A DNA stretch of 64,000 bases from G963665495 sp963665495 (GCA_963665495.1 OY762289.1:6244444-6308443), one strand, 5' to 3'; positions 47,507 to 57,424 are shown, counted from the first letter of the stretch. Translations and numbers: made by a program. The notes: generated by a model from the sequence alone, not told the origin.

Positions 47507-48811
47507 TCAGGCAAGAGCCACCAGGTCGTATGTTTTGCTTTCAACGATTTCAGCAGTCACCAGAGCGCCGGGGGTGACTCCCGGACCGCTGACGTATGTC
47601 ACTCCATCCGCTTCGGGAGCCTGAAACCAGGTTCGGCCGATATATAAATCGGGCCATTCCTCATGCGGGCTGTCCACAAGTATTTCGAGCCGTTCGCCCT
47701 CGTATTCGGCAAGCAGTTCTGTGCTGATTTCGGCCTGCACGCGCATCAGTTCTTCCTGCCGGGCAAGGGCGGTTGCCGCGGCTTTGTCGTCAAAGGGCAG
47801 GGTTGCGGCCGGCGTGCCTTCTTCCGGAGAAAACGGAAACACGCCGATGTGCGTCAGACGCTGGCTGCGTACAAAGTCGAGCAGACAGGCAAAATGTTCG
47901 TCGGTTTCACCAGGGTAGCCGACGATAAAAGTGCTGCGGATGGCGGCATGGGGAAAACGGGAGCGGATGCGCTCGATGACGGTTCGGGCGGGATCCGACT
48001 TGGGGCGCCCCATGGCAGCGAGGATTTCCGGATGCACGTGTTGCAGCGGCACGTCGAAATAGGGCACGAAACGGGGACCGGCCTGGGCCAGGAAGTCCAT
48101 GAAGGATTCGGTGATGCCCGTGGGGTACAGGTAGAGCAGGCGCAAGCGCTTCAAACCGTCCAGCGGCAGGAGAGCGGAGATCAGAGTCTGCAGGTTTGGG
48201 CCATCTGTGAGATCCCGGCCATAGGCGCAGACATCCTGGGCCACCAGCACCAGTTCCGAAACGCCTTGTTTCAGGAGGTCGGAGGCCTCCCGTACGAGTT
48301 CCTGCTGCGGGGTGCTGCGCAACGGTCCCCGAAGAGAAGGGATGGTGCAGTAGCTGCAGGCATGGTTGCAGCCCTCGCAGATTTTGAGATAGGCGTACCC
48401 CGGGGGCGTGCTGCTGGTCCGCATGCGAGGTTCAAAAGGGTGAGGCAGGGAAATGTCCAGGATACGGGCAATTTCCCGAGGCCAGGCTTCATAGGCATCC
48501 GGCGGAATCCAGAGATCGACTTCCGGGATTTCTTTTTTGAGCTCGTCCAGGTAGCGTGCGGGTAAACACCCCGCGACAACAAGCTTGGTATCCGTGTTTT
48601 TGTTCTCCGCAATATCCGCGACTGTTTCCAGAATGGCCCGTACGGATTCTTCCACAGCTGGCTGGATGAAAGAGCAGGTATTAATCAGTACCAGATCGGC
48701 TTCGTTGAGATCTGAAACCATCTGTACTTCTTGGGGAAATTTTGCAAGCAGATGTTCCGTGTCGACCCTGTTTTTAGGGCAGCCCAGACTTATGGCATAG
48801 ATTGTTTTCAT
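47507..48811 (-). CDS. rimO: Ribosomal protein S12 methylthiotransferase RimO
   Basis: A 434-residue radical-SAM enzyme that adds a methylthio group to an aspartate of ribosomal protein S12. The N-terminal methylthiotransferase domain has its three cluster cysteines at 11 (SLGCPKNRVD), 46 (NTCSF) and 82 (AGCL). The radical-SAM motif is C148-X3-C152-X2-C155 (CNHACSYC). A C-terminal TRAM domain ends the protein. The SLGCPKN-VD opening separates RimO from MiaB. I chose the ATG at 48811; the frame extends ten codons upstream without a start context. Confidence 0.95.
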   Translation of the reverse strand: MKTIYAISLGCPKNRVDTEHLLAKFPQEVQMVSDLNEADLVLINTCSFIQPAVEESVRAILETVADIAENKNTDTKLVVAGCLPARYLDELKKEIPEVDLWIPPDAYEAWPREIARILDISLPHPFEPRMRTSSTPPGYAYLKICEGCNHACSYCTIPSLRGPLRSTPQQELVREASDLLKQGVSELVLVAQDVCAYGRDLTDGPNLQTLISALLPLDGLKRLRLLYLYPTGITESFMDFLAQAGPRFVPYFDVPLQHVHPEILAAMGRPKSDPARTVIERIRSRFPHAAIRSTFIVGYPGETDEHFACLLDFVRSQRLTHIGVFPFSPEEGTPAATLPFDDKAAATALARQEELMRVQAEISTELLAEYEGERLEILVDSPHEEWPDLYIGRTWFQAPEADGVTYVSGPGVTPGALVTAEIVESKTYDLVALA

Positions 48812-49011
48812 GCGCGTACTTCTTTTTAGCGAGCAGTACACGGAACAATGCTAAAGCACAATACGGATGGATTACGAGTCCATAAGGGGGGGCTTGTAAA
48901 AATAGACAAAGATGTATAACTAACTACACTTGGGAGCAAATTCGATTGGGGAAGTTTTGCTCTCGCACCCTGCCGGGGAAGTCTCCGGCAGAAGCTTAAG
49001 GGGGAGAGCGC

Positions 49012-51462
49012 ATGCGGTTGGAATATTCTAATGCGTATGGCTTGTCTGAAGAGGAAAGTGAGAGTGGGGTGAAAGCAGCCTCTGAAATAACAGAAAATGC
49101 CATCCGGACCTACGTTGGAAAGGCTCTTGATCAGCTGGACACGCCCCTTTTCATCAAGGACGAGAATTTACGCTGGGCATATGTCAATCAGGCCGCTTGC
49201 GCGATGTTGCATATTTCAGAGAACGCCGTGATCGGGCGCACTCTGGCCGAAGCTTACCCCCAGCATGATGCCCAATTTTTTGAGTCTCATGACCTGCAGG
49301 TGTTGGCGGATGGGGAGCCGGTTGTCTTTGAGTCGACAATGGACTGGTCCGGTACGGAGCTGACCTTGCTGGTGAGACTCTCGCGTTTCGAAACGCCTTC
49401 CGGGAGGTTGCATTTGGTTGGCCATATTTCTGATGTAACCACCTTGAAAAAGGCGGAGAAAGAAAAAGTTACTCAGGAACATTATTACGAGAGTCTTTTC
49501 GAAAATACCGGATCCGGCACCGTGATCCTGAATAACGACGGGCTGGTACTCCGGTGCAACGCGCAATACGAACAGCTTTCCGGACGTTCCAGGGAGGATA
49601 TCGTCGGCATCGCTTCCTGGTGGGATTTTACTGCGCCCCATGAGTTCCAGCGCTTGATGGGATACCATCAACACCGGTTGGATACCGTCAATCCTCCCCC
49701 GCGCGAATACGATGTGGATTTGCTCACGGCACAGGGCGAGCTTCGCAACACCCATGTAATCATCGATATTATCCCTGAAACCAAAGACAGAGTCGTTTCT
49801 TTTATTGATATTACCGAGCGTAAAAAAGCGGAAAAGGCCGTGGAGGAGGGCCTGCGAAAATATAAGGCGCTGGTTGAAACCACGGATACGGGGTTCGTCA
49901 TCGTCAGCGTCGATGGCGTGATCCTGGACGCCAACGCCGAATACTGCAGGATTGTCGGGCGGTCGCGGGAGAATATCATCGGTTATCCGTCGCGCGACTG
50001 GATTCCCGAGTCGGAAAAAAAGCGTTGCAGAGCGGGGTTTCTGGATTGTCTGAGTACGGGAAAAATGCGCCAGTTCCAGACCTGTTATGAACGTCCGGAC
50101 GGAGAGCTGGTTGCCATCGAGGCCAATGCCACACTCATCGAATCGGATGGGCAGAAAGTTGTGATCAGCCTTATCAGGGACATCAGTGATCGCAAAAAGG
50201 CGGAAGACTCCCTGCGGGACAGTGAGCAGCGTCTGCAGAGTCTGGTGGATACCATGCCGGTATTGATACATGCGTATGATGCAAACGGAAAAATTGTTTT
50301 CTGGAACAAGGAATGCGAACGTGTTCTGGGCTGGACCGCTGAGGAAATATTCGAATCCTCAGAACAACAGGAGCAGTTGTATGCCTCGGCCAGGCATCAC
50401 GCGCGGTTGATGCGGGAGGGCAAGTCTTTTTCGGGGACGTACTGCGAATATGAAATGCCCATGACCACGAAGGATGGAGCGATACGGATGATCTCATGGA
50501 CCAGCCGTGCTGCGGAAATTGCCATCCCGGGCTGGCACACCTGGGAAACCGGAGTGGATGTAACCGAGCGCAGGCAATATCTGGCGCAGCTGGCTCATTT
50601 GAACAAATACCTCGAAGACCTGGTCGAAGAGCGAACTGCCGAACTCAAGGAACAGACACAGGCGCTGGAGAGCGCAAACAAGCGGTTGCAGGAAGTCGAT
50701 GCCTGCAAAAGTGCTTTTTTAAACACGGTATCCCACGATATCCGAACGCCGTTGACCTCTATTCTCGGGTTTACCAGGCTCATCCAACGTGAGTTCGAAA
50801 ATTTTTATGAAAGTATCATTGCCCAGGATGCTTCCCTGGAAAAACGCGCCGAGCGGGTGGTGACCCACTTCAGGATTATTGAGGAAGAAGGGAGCCGCCT
50901 TAAACGGTTGATCGATGATTTTCTGGATATTTCAAAAATCGAATCCGGCCAGGTTTCCTGGAACGACAGTGCGATTGATTTTTACTCACTTGCGGGCAGA
51001 GTCCGGCGCGTTTTCGAACAACAGTACGGCAACGATGCCGCAATTGATTTCGAGCTGAATATTTCAGACGATCTGCCTGCGCTTGTCATGGACTCCGACA
51101 GGCTGCTTCAGATATTGTTCAACCTTATTGACAATGCCTTCAAATTCACCCCGGCCGGAAAAGTCACCTTGCAGGTGGACGCACCAGAACCGCAGCAGGT
51201 TCGATTCCTGGTGGCCGATACGGGCAGTGGGATAGACGAGAGCCAGCTGGAGCGTATCTTTGAGGATTTTGTTCAGGCGCCGAAAAGCGATACCCTGAAA
51301 CATCCGAACGAAGGAACAGGACTGGGGCTGGCCGTATGCCGACGGATCGTGGACCATTATCAGGGCAAGATCTGGGCGGAATCCCAGCCGGGGGAGGGAA
51401 CAACGTTTTACGTGCTGCTCCCCAGCGCCGAACAGCCGGCGGGCAATTCAGCTGCTGGTTGA
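49012..51462 (+). CDS. Orphan multi-PAS sensor histidine kinase
   Basis: An 816-residue kinase with no membrane segment, hence cytoplasmic. Four PAS-type domains are recognisable, starting near residues 35, 160, 285 and 405; three of the junctions bear the usual DITERKKAE-type linker. A coiled coil (VEERTAELKEQTQALES) leads to the HisKA domain, with the phospho-acceptor H575 in SHDIRTPLTS. The ATPase domain has N, G1 and G2 boxes (LIDNAFKFTP, DTGSGI, GTGLGL). No response regulator gene adjoins it, so its partner is elsewhere. Its last 15 bases overlap the convergent ywbE gene. Confidence 0.93.
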   Translation: MRLEYSNAYGLSEEESESGVKAASEITENAIRTYVGKALDQLDTPLFIKDENLRWAYVNQAACAMLHISENAVIGRTLAEAYPQHDAQFFESHDLQVLADGEPVVFESTMDWSGTELTLLVRLSRFETPSGRLHLVGHISDVTTLKKAEKEKVTQEHYYESLFENTGSGTVILNNDGLVLRCNAQYEQLSGRSREDIVGIASWWDFTAPHEFQRLMGYHQHRLDTVNPPPREYDVDLLTAQGELRNTHVIIDIIPETKDRVVSFIDITERKKAEKAVEEGLRKYKALVETTDTGFVIVSVDGVILDANAEYCRIVGRSRENIIGYPSRDWIPESEKKRCRAGFLDCLSTGKMRQFQTCYERPDGELVAIEANATLIESDGQKVVISLIRDISDRKKAEDSLRDSEQRLQSLVDTMPVLIHAYDANGKIVFWNKECERVLGWTAEEIFESSEQQEQLYASARHHARLMREGKSFSGTYCEYEMPMTTKDGAIRMISWTSRAAEIAIPGWHTWETGVDVTERRQYLAQLAHLNKYLEDLVEERTAELKEQTQALESANKRLQEVDACKSAFLNTVSHDIRTPLTSILGFTRLIQREFENFYESIIAQDASLEKRAERVVTHFRIIEEEGSRLKRLIDDFLDISKIESGQVSWNDSAIDFYSLAGRVRRVFEQQYGNDAAIDFELNISDDLPALVMDSDRLLQILFNLIDNAFKFTPAGKVTLQVDAPEPQQVRFLVADTGSGIDESQLERIFEDFVQAPKSDTLKHPNEGTGLGLAVCRRIVDHYQGKIWAESQPGEGTTFYVLLPSAEQPAGNSAAG

Positions 51463-51651
51463 AATCAGGCTCTGAACCCTGCCCACCAGGCCGTTTGTCA
51501 GGCGGACTTTGATGCCGTGCGGGTGCTTTGGTGATTTCGTCAGAATGGTAGCGACGACGCCTTCAGTCAATTTACCGCTGCGCTGGTCCTGCTTGAGCAC
51601 GATATTGACGCGCAGGCCCGGAGCGATGTCTTTTCTGTCAGGAACGCTCAT
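51448..51651 (-). CDS. ywbE: YwbE family protein
   Basis: A 67-residue protein matching the YwbE family: DIAPGLRVNIVLKQDQRSGKLTEG, then KSPKHPHGIKVRL and GLVGRVQ. It probably forms a small SH3-like beta barrel; its function is unknown. It lies 19 bases behind larC and converges with the histidine kinase, overlapping its end by 15 bases. Confidence 0.9.
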   Translation of the reverse strand: MSVPDRKDIAPGLRVNIVLKQDQRSGKLTEGVVATILTKSPKHPHGIKVRLTNGLVGRVQSLISTSS

Positions 51652-51670
51652 ACAAGATCTTCCAACACGG

Positions 51671-52828
51671 TTAATCGCTTTGAATTGAGAGCATCCGGCG
51701 TAACTGGGCTACGCTGCGGCCTGTTTTCTTTGCAAGTTTGGCCAGAGCTTCGTATTCGGGCGTCTGGTACGTCACTCCGTCCAACAGGCAGATTTTTGCC
51801 TCGAGTTCGCCCATGTCCGTGTTGATCCGGCCTTCCGCGCGCGGGATCACGGCACGTTCCACACGCGTACGGCGTACGCCCAGACTGAGCGTGCAGCGGA
51901 AAAAGGCGGCCTGGACTTTTTCCAGATCCGGTTCAACACACATAACCTGCAGCTGGCCGCCCGGGCGGCTTTTCTTCATGACGCCGGGAAGAAACAGGAC
52001 GTCGAGGGCCCCGGCCTCGAATAGCGCGTCAAAGCAATAGCCCAGTTCCTCACCGCTGAGGTGGTCGATGTTGCTTTCCAAAAGCCAGACATGCTCGATG
52101 GCGCAATCGTCCCTGCAAAAGCTTTTTTGAGGCTCCAGCAGATAGGCCCGCAATCCTCCCCCGGTTTCCTTCCCCCCGTATCCAAGGCCCGAGCGCAGTA
52201 AAATACCTTCCGGCCCTTGTCCGAAGTCGGGGCTCAGCTGGTCTATGAGCAGTGCGCCCGTGGGGGTGATGCATTCGAAAGTGAATGCGGTCGGATACAC
52301 GGGCTTTCCTTCCAGCAAGTGCAGTGTGGCAGGGGCGGGCAAAGATATTTCTCCATGCGCGCAGTGCACTGTTCCGGTGAACCAGGGTAAAGAGGAGCAG
52401 GATACGCGGGTGATTTGCAGTTGCTCGAGTCCCCAGAAGCAACCGACAACATCCAGGATGGTGTCCACGGCGCCGAGTTCGTGGAAGTGTACCTTTTCAG
52501 GCTCAATACCGTGCACGGCGGCTTCCACCCCTGCAAGGCGCTGAAAAGCCTTGATCGAACGTTCGCGAACCGATTCCGGACAGCTCAGGCCGGAGATGAT
52601 TTCGATGATTTGCGGAAGATGCCTGAGCGGCTGGTCCTGAGAAAGCGTCGGAATACATCTCCGTCCCTTGATTCCCTGGCGGATTTCGGCCTTGTTCGAG
52701 ATGTGGCTGACATAATCTTGCCCGAGCATTGCGGCCAGAGGAGCTGGGTCCAGTCCGAGGTCGCAAAGGGCGGCGAGAAGCATGTCGCCGGAAATTCCAA
52801 AAGATAAATCAAGGTACAGAGTGAACAT
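51671..52828 (-). CDS. larC: Nickel-pincer cofactor insertion protein LarC
   Basis: A 385-residue protein of the LarC/DUF111 family, which inserts nickel into the pyridinium dithiocarboxylate cofactor of LarA-type racemases using CTP. It opens with LYLDLSFGISGDMLLAALCDLG, typical of the family (normally DCFSGISGDM; here the Cys-Phe is Leu-Ser-Phe). The EKVHFHELGAVDTILDVVG segment with its metal-binding His and Glu, and the ITPTGALLI motif, are intact. It is a single frame, whereas Lactobacillus LarC is made by ribosomal frameshifting between two frames. No larA, larB or larE is in the window. Confidence 0.9.
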   Translation of the reverse strand: MFTLYLDLSFGISGDMLLAALCDLGLDPAPLAAMLGQDYVSHISNKAEIRQGIKGRRCIPTLSQDQPLRHLPQIIEIISGLSCPESVRERSIKAFQRLAGVEAAVHGIEPEKVHFHELGAVDTILDVVGCFWGLEQLQITRVSCSSLPWFTGTVHCAHGEISLPAPATLHLLEGKPVYPTAFTFECITPTGALLIDQLSPDFGQGPEGILLRSGLGYGGKETGGGLRAYLLEPQKSFCRDDCAIEHVWLLESNIDHLSGEELGYCFDALFEAGALDVLFLPGVMKKSRPGGQLQVMCVEPDLEKVQAAFFRCTLSLGVRRTRVERAVIPRAEGRINTDMGELEAKICLLDGVTYQTPEYEALAKLAKKTGRSVAQLRRMLSIQSD

Positions 52829-52994
52829 AAAATCTCCGTCGCGTTAGAAACGAATGCGTACGTTCTGCCAAGATGTTGATCCAATTTATAGGCGTATTGG
52901 CAAAGGAGCAAGAAGTGTTTTTTGGTTTTTTAGTTGTTTTTTACTTTAACAGTCTTTATTTATTGTATATTTCCAATGTAAGGGGAATCTGATA

Positions 52995-53438
52995 TCAGCT
53001 TAACGCAAAGCAGCCATAGCCGAACATCCCCATGCCGATGGCAATGAGCAAAGCGCTGTTTCCTTCTTTTCCAGGTTCAAGCACAGCCCGTGCGGGGTTG
53101 GATGGGTCGTAAAAAACCCGCACAGGCCCGTGCAAAGGATACTGATCGTGCAGGTTGAGCGATTTTCGTTCGGTCAGCTCCAAGCGTTCTTTTCCAATGG
53201 CAAGGGTGGAACAATGGTATTCCAGCCCTCCGACCGTATAACTGTAAATGATCTCGGCTTCATAGTCGAACAAGGATTCAGGATCGTGGGTTTTTCTGAT
53301 TTTTACCTGGTTGATCACGCCCGGAACCTGCAGCCAGCTGTGGCTGGAACGGGCCAGACGGAAATTTTTCCAGCCTTGCCAGATGCAGATCAGCCCGAGC
53401 AAAAGCAAAATAATTCCTGACAGAGTGGTAAATTCCAT
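52995..53438 (-). CDS. DUF3592-type membrane protein
   Basis: A 147-residue protein with an N-terminal membrane helix (TLSGIILLLLGLICIWQGW), a beta-rich extracytoplasmic or cytoplasmic domain, and a second helix at the C-terminus (ALLIAIGMGMFGYGCFAL). The order helix-VPGVI-YSYTVGG-YYDPSNPA-type motif (here VFYDPSNPARAVLEPG)-helix is characteristic of DUF3592. AAAGGAGG lies before the ATG at 53438. Function unknown. The 165 bases between it and larC are AT-rich without a clear element. Confidence 0.85.
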   Translation of the reverse strand: MEFTTLSGIILLLLGLICIWQGWKNFRLARSSHSWLQVPGVINQVKIRKTHDPESLFDYEAEIIYSYTVGGLEYHCSTLAIGKERLELTERKSLNLHDQYPLHGPVRVFYDPSNPARAVLEPGKEGNSALLIAIGMGMFGYGCFALS

Positions 53439-53669
53439 TCTTGGGCCTCCTTTGAATGACTCCCTCAGAGATACTCCTAGCACCTATATTGTTGCAGTAC
53501 AAAGAAGTTGTCGACTTTTGGTGCCTGAAAGCCGGAGCGGGACTTGCCCGGAACGAAAAAAATATGCAAATTCCCCACTGGAAGGAACTGGCGGGAAGCC
53601 GAAAAAAAGCTTATTGATATAGTGCAGGTAGCCGTATCCAGATACTGATACTTTTGCCGAGGAGGAGTT

Positions 53670-54323
53670 ATGTTGATCAAAAATAAAATGACCAAGGACC
53701 CGATTACGGTTTTGACCGAGACTTCCATGCTCCAAGCTGCCAAACTTATGAAAGAAAATGGGATCCATAGACTCCCGGTGGTGGATGCGGAAGGAAAACT
53801 GATCGGCATCGTATCCGACAGGGATATCAAAGAGGCGCAGCCCTCAAAAGCCACTGCTCTGGAAGTGCACGAGCTGTATTATCTGTTGTCGGAATTAAAA
53901 ATCAAAAACATCATGACGTCTTCGCCGATCTACGTTACTGCCGAAGATACGGTCGAGCGAGCCGCCATGATCATGCTGGACAAACGTGTCGGCGGATTAC
54001 CCGTTGTGGACGACAAACTGAAAGTGATCGGCATCATAACTGATACGGACATCTTCAGAGTTTTCGTGGAAATTTCCGGCGTACGTAGCGGCGGAGTGCA
54101 GTTCGGCGTGGAAATTTCCTCCGATGCCGGCAAGCTCAAACCGGTTCTGGACGATCTGCGCAATTCCGGTGCTCGTGTCGCAACCATAGTGACCAATTAC
54201 GAGGTCGAGGGGCCCCTGCGTCACGTCTACATCCGTATCATGCCTTTGGACGACCAGCAGGAAGCCGATGTTCGCAAGACGCTAGAGGACAAGTACACGG
54301 TGCTTTTCTGGGCCAAGGATTAG
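53670..54323 (+). CDS. CBS-pair protein with C-terminal ACT-like domain (AcuB type)
   Basis: A 217-residue cytoplasmic protein. Two CBS domains cover residues 5-65 (KDPITVLTETSMLQAAKLM, HRLPVVDAEGKLIGIVSDRDI) and 80-135 (similar signature), forming a Bateman pair that probably binds an adenosine nucleotide. Residues 145-217 look like an ACT domain. AcuB of Bacillus has this layout and is linked to acetoin use, but no acetoin genes are near, so only the architecture is claimed. GGAGGAG precedes the ATG by six bases; a terminator follows. Confidence 0.88.
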   Translation: MLIKNKMTKDPITVLTETSMLQAAKLMKENGIHRLPVVDAEGKLIGIVSDRDIKEAQPSKATALEVHELYYLLSELKIKNIMTSSPIYVTAEDTVERAAMIMLDKRVGGLPVVDDKLKVIGIITDTDIFRVFVEISGVRSGGVQFGVEISSDAGKLKPVLDDLRNSGARVATIVTNYEVEGPLRHVYIRIMPLDDQQEADVRKTLEDKYTVLFWAKD

Positions 54324-54332
54324 CCATTTCTC

Positions 54333-54368
54333 CAGAGGGCGGCGTTTATGGCGTCGCCCTCTGTTTTT
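54333..54368 (+). terminator. Terminator after the CBS gene
   Basis: A 12-bp stem CAGAGGGCGGCG/CGTCGCCCTCTG with one G-T wobble and a seven-base loop, then five T. Confidence 0.88.
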
Positions 54369-54547
54369 GCATCCCGGCAGGGGGCGCTTTCAGCCGGGCT
54401 TTTTTCAAAGCTTGTGTCCTGCAGGGACAGACGAAATCTGATGCAGTATGGCTCTGGGGGAGGGGCTCTGCCAGAGGTGAATGCAGGGATTTGACCCATC
54501 CGGCGCTATCACGTATCCAATAGTCAAAAAAAGGAGCCGGACAGGAA

Positions 54548-55906
54548 ATGAATACGCCTTCGCGCCCTCCTTCTAAGGTAAAAGCGCTTTTCGACTTGTT
54601 TCAGAATACTCCTGACCCAATGAACGGGCAAGATGTGCCCCGCTGGCAACGACTGCTGCAACAGTGTTTTTTCTGCCTGCGCCAGACCCTGGCGGGATTT
54701 ACAGGCAATAATCTGATGCTGCGGGCTTCCGCCCTGACGTTTACCACGGTGCTGTCCATCGTGCCTTTTCTCGCCGTGGCCTTTTCGGTTCTCAAGGGGA
54801 TGGATTTTCAGAATACCGATACGATCCGCGAACTGCTGCTTACCGTTTCAGCGGGCCGTGAACAGGTCGTGGACGCGATTATCGGCTACATCGACAATAC
54901 CAACGTCAAGACCCTGGGGGCGGTCGGCACGGCCTTTCTGTTCATGACGGTCATTAGCCTGCTTTCCAACATCGAAAGCACGTTCAACTCGATCTGGAAT
55001 GCGCCTCAGGGGCGTTCCATATTTCAAAAAGTCACCAATTATATTTCCATCTGCCTGGTAGTGCCCGTGCTGCTGGTCACGGCAATCAGTTTTACCGCCT
55101 CGCTGCAAAGTTCGAGCGTGGTGCAAGGCATTCTGAGCTATTCGGTGATGAGCCACGTTTATCTGGCTTTGCTCAAAATCGTGCCCCACGTCAGCGTCTG
55201 GATTGCCATGCTGCTGCTGTACAGCTTCATGCCCAACATCCGGGTCAAGCCTTTGCCGGCACTGGGCGGCGCCATAATCGCGGGCTCGGCCTGGCTTTTC
55301 GCCCAGTGGCTCTACATGCGCTTTCAGATCGGCGCAGGCAAGTATAACGCCATCTACGGCAGTTTCGCCCAGTTTCCGTTGTTTCTGATCTGGGTGCAGT
55401 TGAGCTGGACCATCATCCTGATTGGGGCGCAGCTTTCCTATGTTTTTCAGCACAGAAATTCCCTGGACTGGGAGGCACGCTACGCGGTTGTCAGCGAGGC
55501 CGAACGGATGCGCGTGGCCCTTGCCGTACTGCTGGAGATGGCTGGAAATTTTCTCGCAGGCAACGAACCGCTCTCCTTGGAGCAACTTTCCCGGCAGACC
55601 CGGCTACCCGTTATTCTCGTACGAAACGTGCTCGACGCCCTGAGTACGGGCAATCTGGTCGCACTGCTGGCGGATGAGCAGAAACAAGGCAGCGATGCCG
55701 AATGCTTCACATTGATCATGGCCCCGGAAAAAATCCGGCTTTCTACAGTATTGTCCTGCATTGCCAACCAGCAAGCGGCCGGTATTGATCTCAACGCTCC
55801 CGGTCTGGCCTTTTCCAATCAGGTTTTGGAAAACCTTGAGACAGTGCTTGAGACCATGCTGGAAAATGCAACACTTGCAGAACTTTCCGCAAAAATGACC
55901 GCCTGA
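54548..55906 (+). CDS. YihY/UPF0761 (BrkB-like) membrane protein
   Basis: A 452-residue protein. After 45 hydrophilic residues come about six membrane helices with the YihY pattern: RASALTFTTVLSIVPFLAVAFS, then NIESTFNSIWNAPQGRS, and the late YGSFAQFPLFLIWVQLSWTIILIGAQLSYVFQ. The last 130 residues form a cytoplasmic domain that may contain a winged helix (LSLEQLSRQTRLPVILVRNVLDAL). The family was once called ribonuclease BN by mistake; its real function is unknown. Followed after 31 bases by two more genes, probably as one operon. Confidence 0.9.
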   Translation: MNTPSRPPSKVKALFDLFQNTPDPMNGQDVPRWQRLLQQCFFCLRQTLAGFTGNNLMLRASALTFTTVLSIVPFLAVAFSVLKGMDFQNTDTIRELLLTVSAGREQVVDAIIGYIDNTNVKTLGAVGTAFLFMTVISLLSNIESTFNSIWNAPQGRSIFQKVTNYISICLVVPVLLVTAISFTASLQSSSVVQGILSYSVMSHVYLALLKIVPHVSVWIAMLLLYSFMPNIRVKPLPALGGAIIAGSAWLFAQWLYMRFQIGAGKYNAIYGSFAQFPLFLIWVQLSWTIILIGAQLSYVFQHRNSLDWEARYAVVSEAERMRVALAVLLEMAGNFLAGNEPLSLEQLSRQTRLPVILVRNVLDALSTGNLVALLADEQKQGSDAECFTLIMAPEKIRLSTVLSCIANQQAAGIDLNAPGLAFSNQVLENLETVLETMLENATLAELSAKMTA

Positions 55907-55937
55907 TCGGGCGCATAACCATCTATTGGGAAAATCC

Positions 55938-56651
55938 ATGGCAGAAGACCGTGAGGAACTGATACGCATCATTCTGGAGACAATCCGGCAGACTGGCATC
56001 CATTACGGACTGTGGTTCGCCGAATCCGTGCATCAGCTGGGGCTGGAGGCCAGCCTGGAAGCCGAGCGCGAGGCCGGTAAACGGTTCGCGGGCATCGTCA
56101 ACCACAAACTGAGCAAGGCCCTCGGCGTGCAATCCGTGGAGGAGCTGTTCGGCGGCCTGGAAGAAGGAACGCTCTGCTCAGTTGCCAAGGCGCTCAGTGA
56201 ATCCTGGCTGGCTGCCGACGGCGTTTGGTTTCAGGCAATTGAAGCCGAAAGGGGTATGCACGACGCCAAGCGGGTCAACGATACGGCCTGGGCCAGGTTC
56301 GCGCCGCTGGAGGCAAGCAGGCTTAAGGATATCCTCGGCCTGGGAGAGCGGAGCGGATTGGATGGTCTGAAAAAAGCCTTGGCCGGACGCATGGCCTCCA
56401 GAGTCAATTCCTGGGATATCGTGGAGGAAACAGCCGACAGCTTTGTGTTTCGGCTGACGGACTGCAGGGTGCAGTCCGCCCGCAAACGCAAGGGCATGGA
56501 AGATTACCCCTGCAAGTCCGGCGGAACCGTTGAATATACGGGCTTTGCCCGGACCATTGATCCGCGGATTCGTACGGAGTGCGTGGGCTGTCCGCCGGAT
56601 CCGCATCCGGAGGAATGGTTCTGCGCCTGGCGTTTTATCCTGGAACCGTAG
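55938..56651 (+). CDS. Conserved cysteine-containing hypothetical protein (DUF6125-like)
   Basis: A 237-residue soluble protein. The C-terminal part has RVQSARKRKGMEDYPCKSGGTVEYTG, followed by RTECVGCPPDPHPEEWFCAWRF, a cysteine pattern I associate with DUF6125-type proteins, where a CXXARxxxGxxxxPC segment recurs. The middle contains long helices. I chose the ATG at 55938; a TTG four codons earlier is also open. It lies between the YihY gene and a membrane-anchored gene, with gaps of 31 and 14 bases. The reaction is unknown. Confidence 0.7.
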   Translation: MAEDREELIRIILETIRQTGIHYGLWFAESVHQLGLEASLEAEREAGKRFAGIVNHKLSKALGVQSVEELFGGLEEGTLCSVAKALSESWLAADGVWFQAIEAERGMHDAKRVNDTAWARFAPLEASRLKDILGLGERSGLDGLKKALAGRMASRVNSWDIVEETADSFVFRLTDCRVQSARKRKGMEDYPCKSGGTVEYTGFARTIDPRIRTECVGCPPDPHPEEWFCAWRFILEP

Positions 56652-56665
56652 CCCATGAGCTTGCG

Positions 56666-57424
56666 ATGCAAAAGATTCTGATTCTGATTCTGGCCCTTAT
56701 CTGGACCATGGCTGGTCCGGCTGCGGCCGGAAAATTGCCGGCGGAACCCAAGCCCGACGAAAATTCGCTGTTGTTGGCCTGGGAGCGGGTACAGTCTCAG
56801 GATCCGCACACCAAAAAATTCGAAAAGCTTGGTGAGCACCGCTATTTTCTCGAAACAGATCTGTTTCCGTTCAAAAACGAAGTGCGGATTCTGCACCTGA
56901 CCGTGGACGACGAATACCCGGATGAAATCGAAGGCTTTGTGGCTGTGGAACTTTCCGGCGTGGACAAGGCATTCCGCGAGCGCTACCGAAGCAATTACGG
57001 CGTATGGAATCGTCACAACAGCCTTATCTGGTCCCCGGACATCAACAAATGGCTGACGAACAAGGAATATGACGACCTGCAGAGTTCGCTGAAGCAGAAA
57101 AGTAAAAAAAACACAAAAACTGCAAGCCAGACTTCACTTGCTTCGCGGTTCAAAACGCTGGCCGGGGTGGTCGGTTTTGTACTGTTCTGGGTATTTGCTC
57201 TGTTTTTCAGTCTGGCGCTGTTTCTGGGATACAGAAAACAATCGGCCCTGCGACGGCAGCTTCTTGAGGAACAGCGGCAGTTGAAAGCCCTGAGTATCCG
57301 CCTGGTGAAAACGCAGCAGAACACCAATCAGTTGCTGCAGGCCATTTATCAGCGTCTTGGCGCGCCGCAGCAGAGTGTCCGGAACGCCGCGAAAAAGCCC
57401 GCTGCCGGCTCCTCAGAAAAATAA
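56666..57424 (+). CDS. Membrane-anchored periplasmic protein with coiled coil
   Basis: A 252-residue protein with a signal sequence (MQKILILILALIWTMAGPAAA), a soluble periplasmic domain of about 130 residues, a membrane helix near residues 165-190 (VVGFVLFWVFALFFSLALFLGY) and a cytoplasmic basic coiled coil (RRQLLEEQRQLKALSIRL). The frame is open well upstream, but the ATG at 56666 begins the signal peptide. Family not recognised. Third gene of the YihY set; it converges with the adaptor gene at 57469. Confidence 0.72.
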   Translation: MQKILILILALIWTMAGPAAAGKLPAEPKPDENSLLLAWERVQSQDPHTKKFEKLGEHRYFLETDLFPFKNEVRILHLTVDDEYPDEIEGFVAVELSGVDKAFRERYRSNYGVWNRHNSLIWSPDINKWLTNKEYDDLQSSLKQKSKKNTKTASQTSLASRFKTLAGVVGFVLFWVFALFFSLALFLGYRKQSALRRQLLEEQRQLKALSIRLVKTQQNTNQLLQAIYQRLGAPQQSVRNAAKKPAAGSSEK

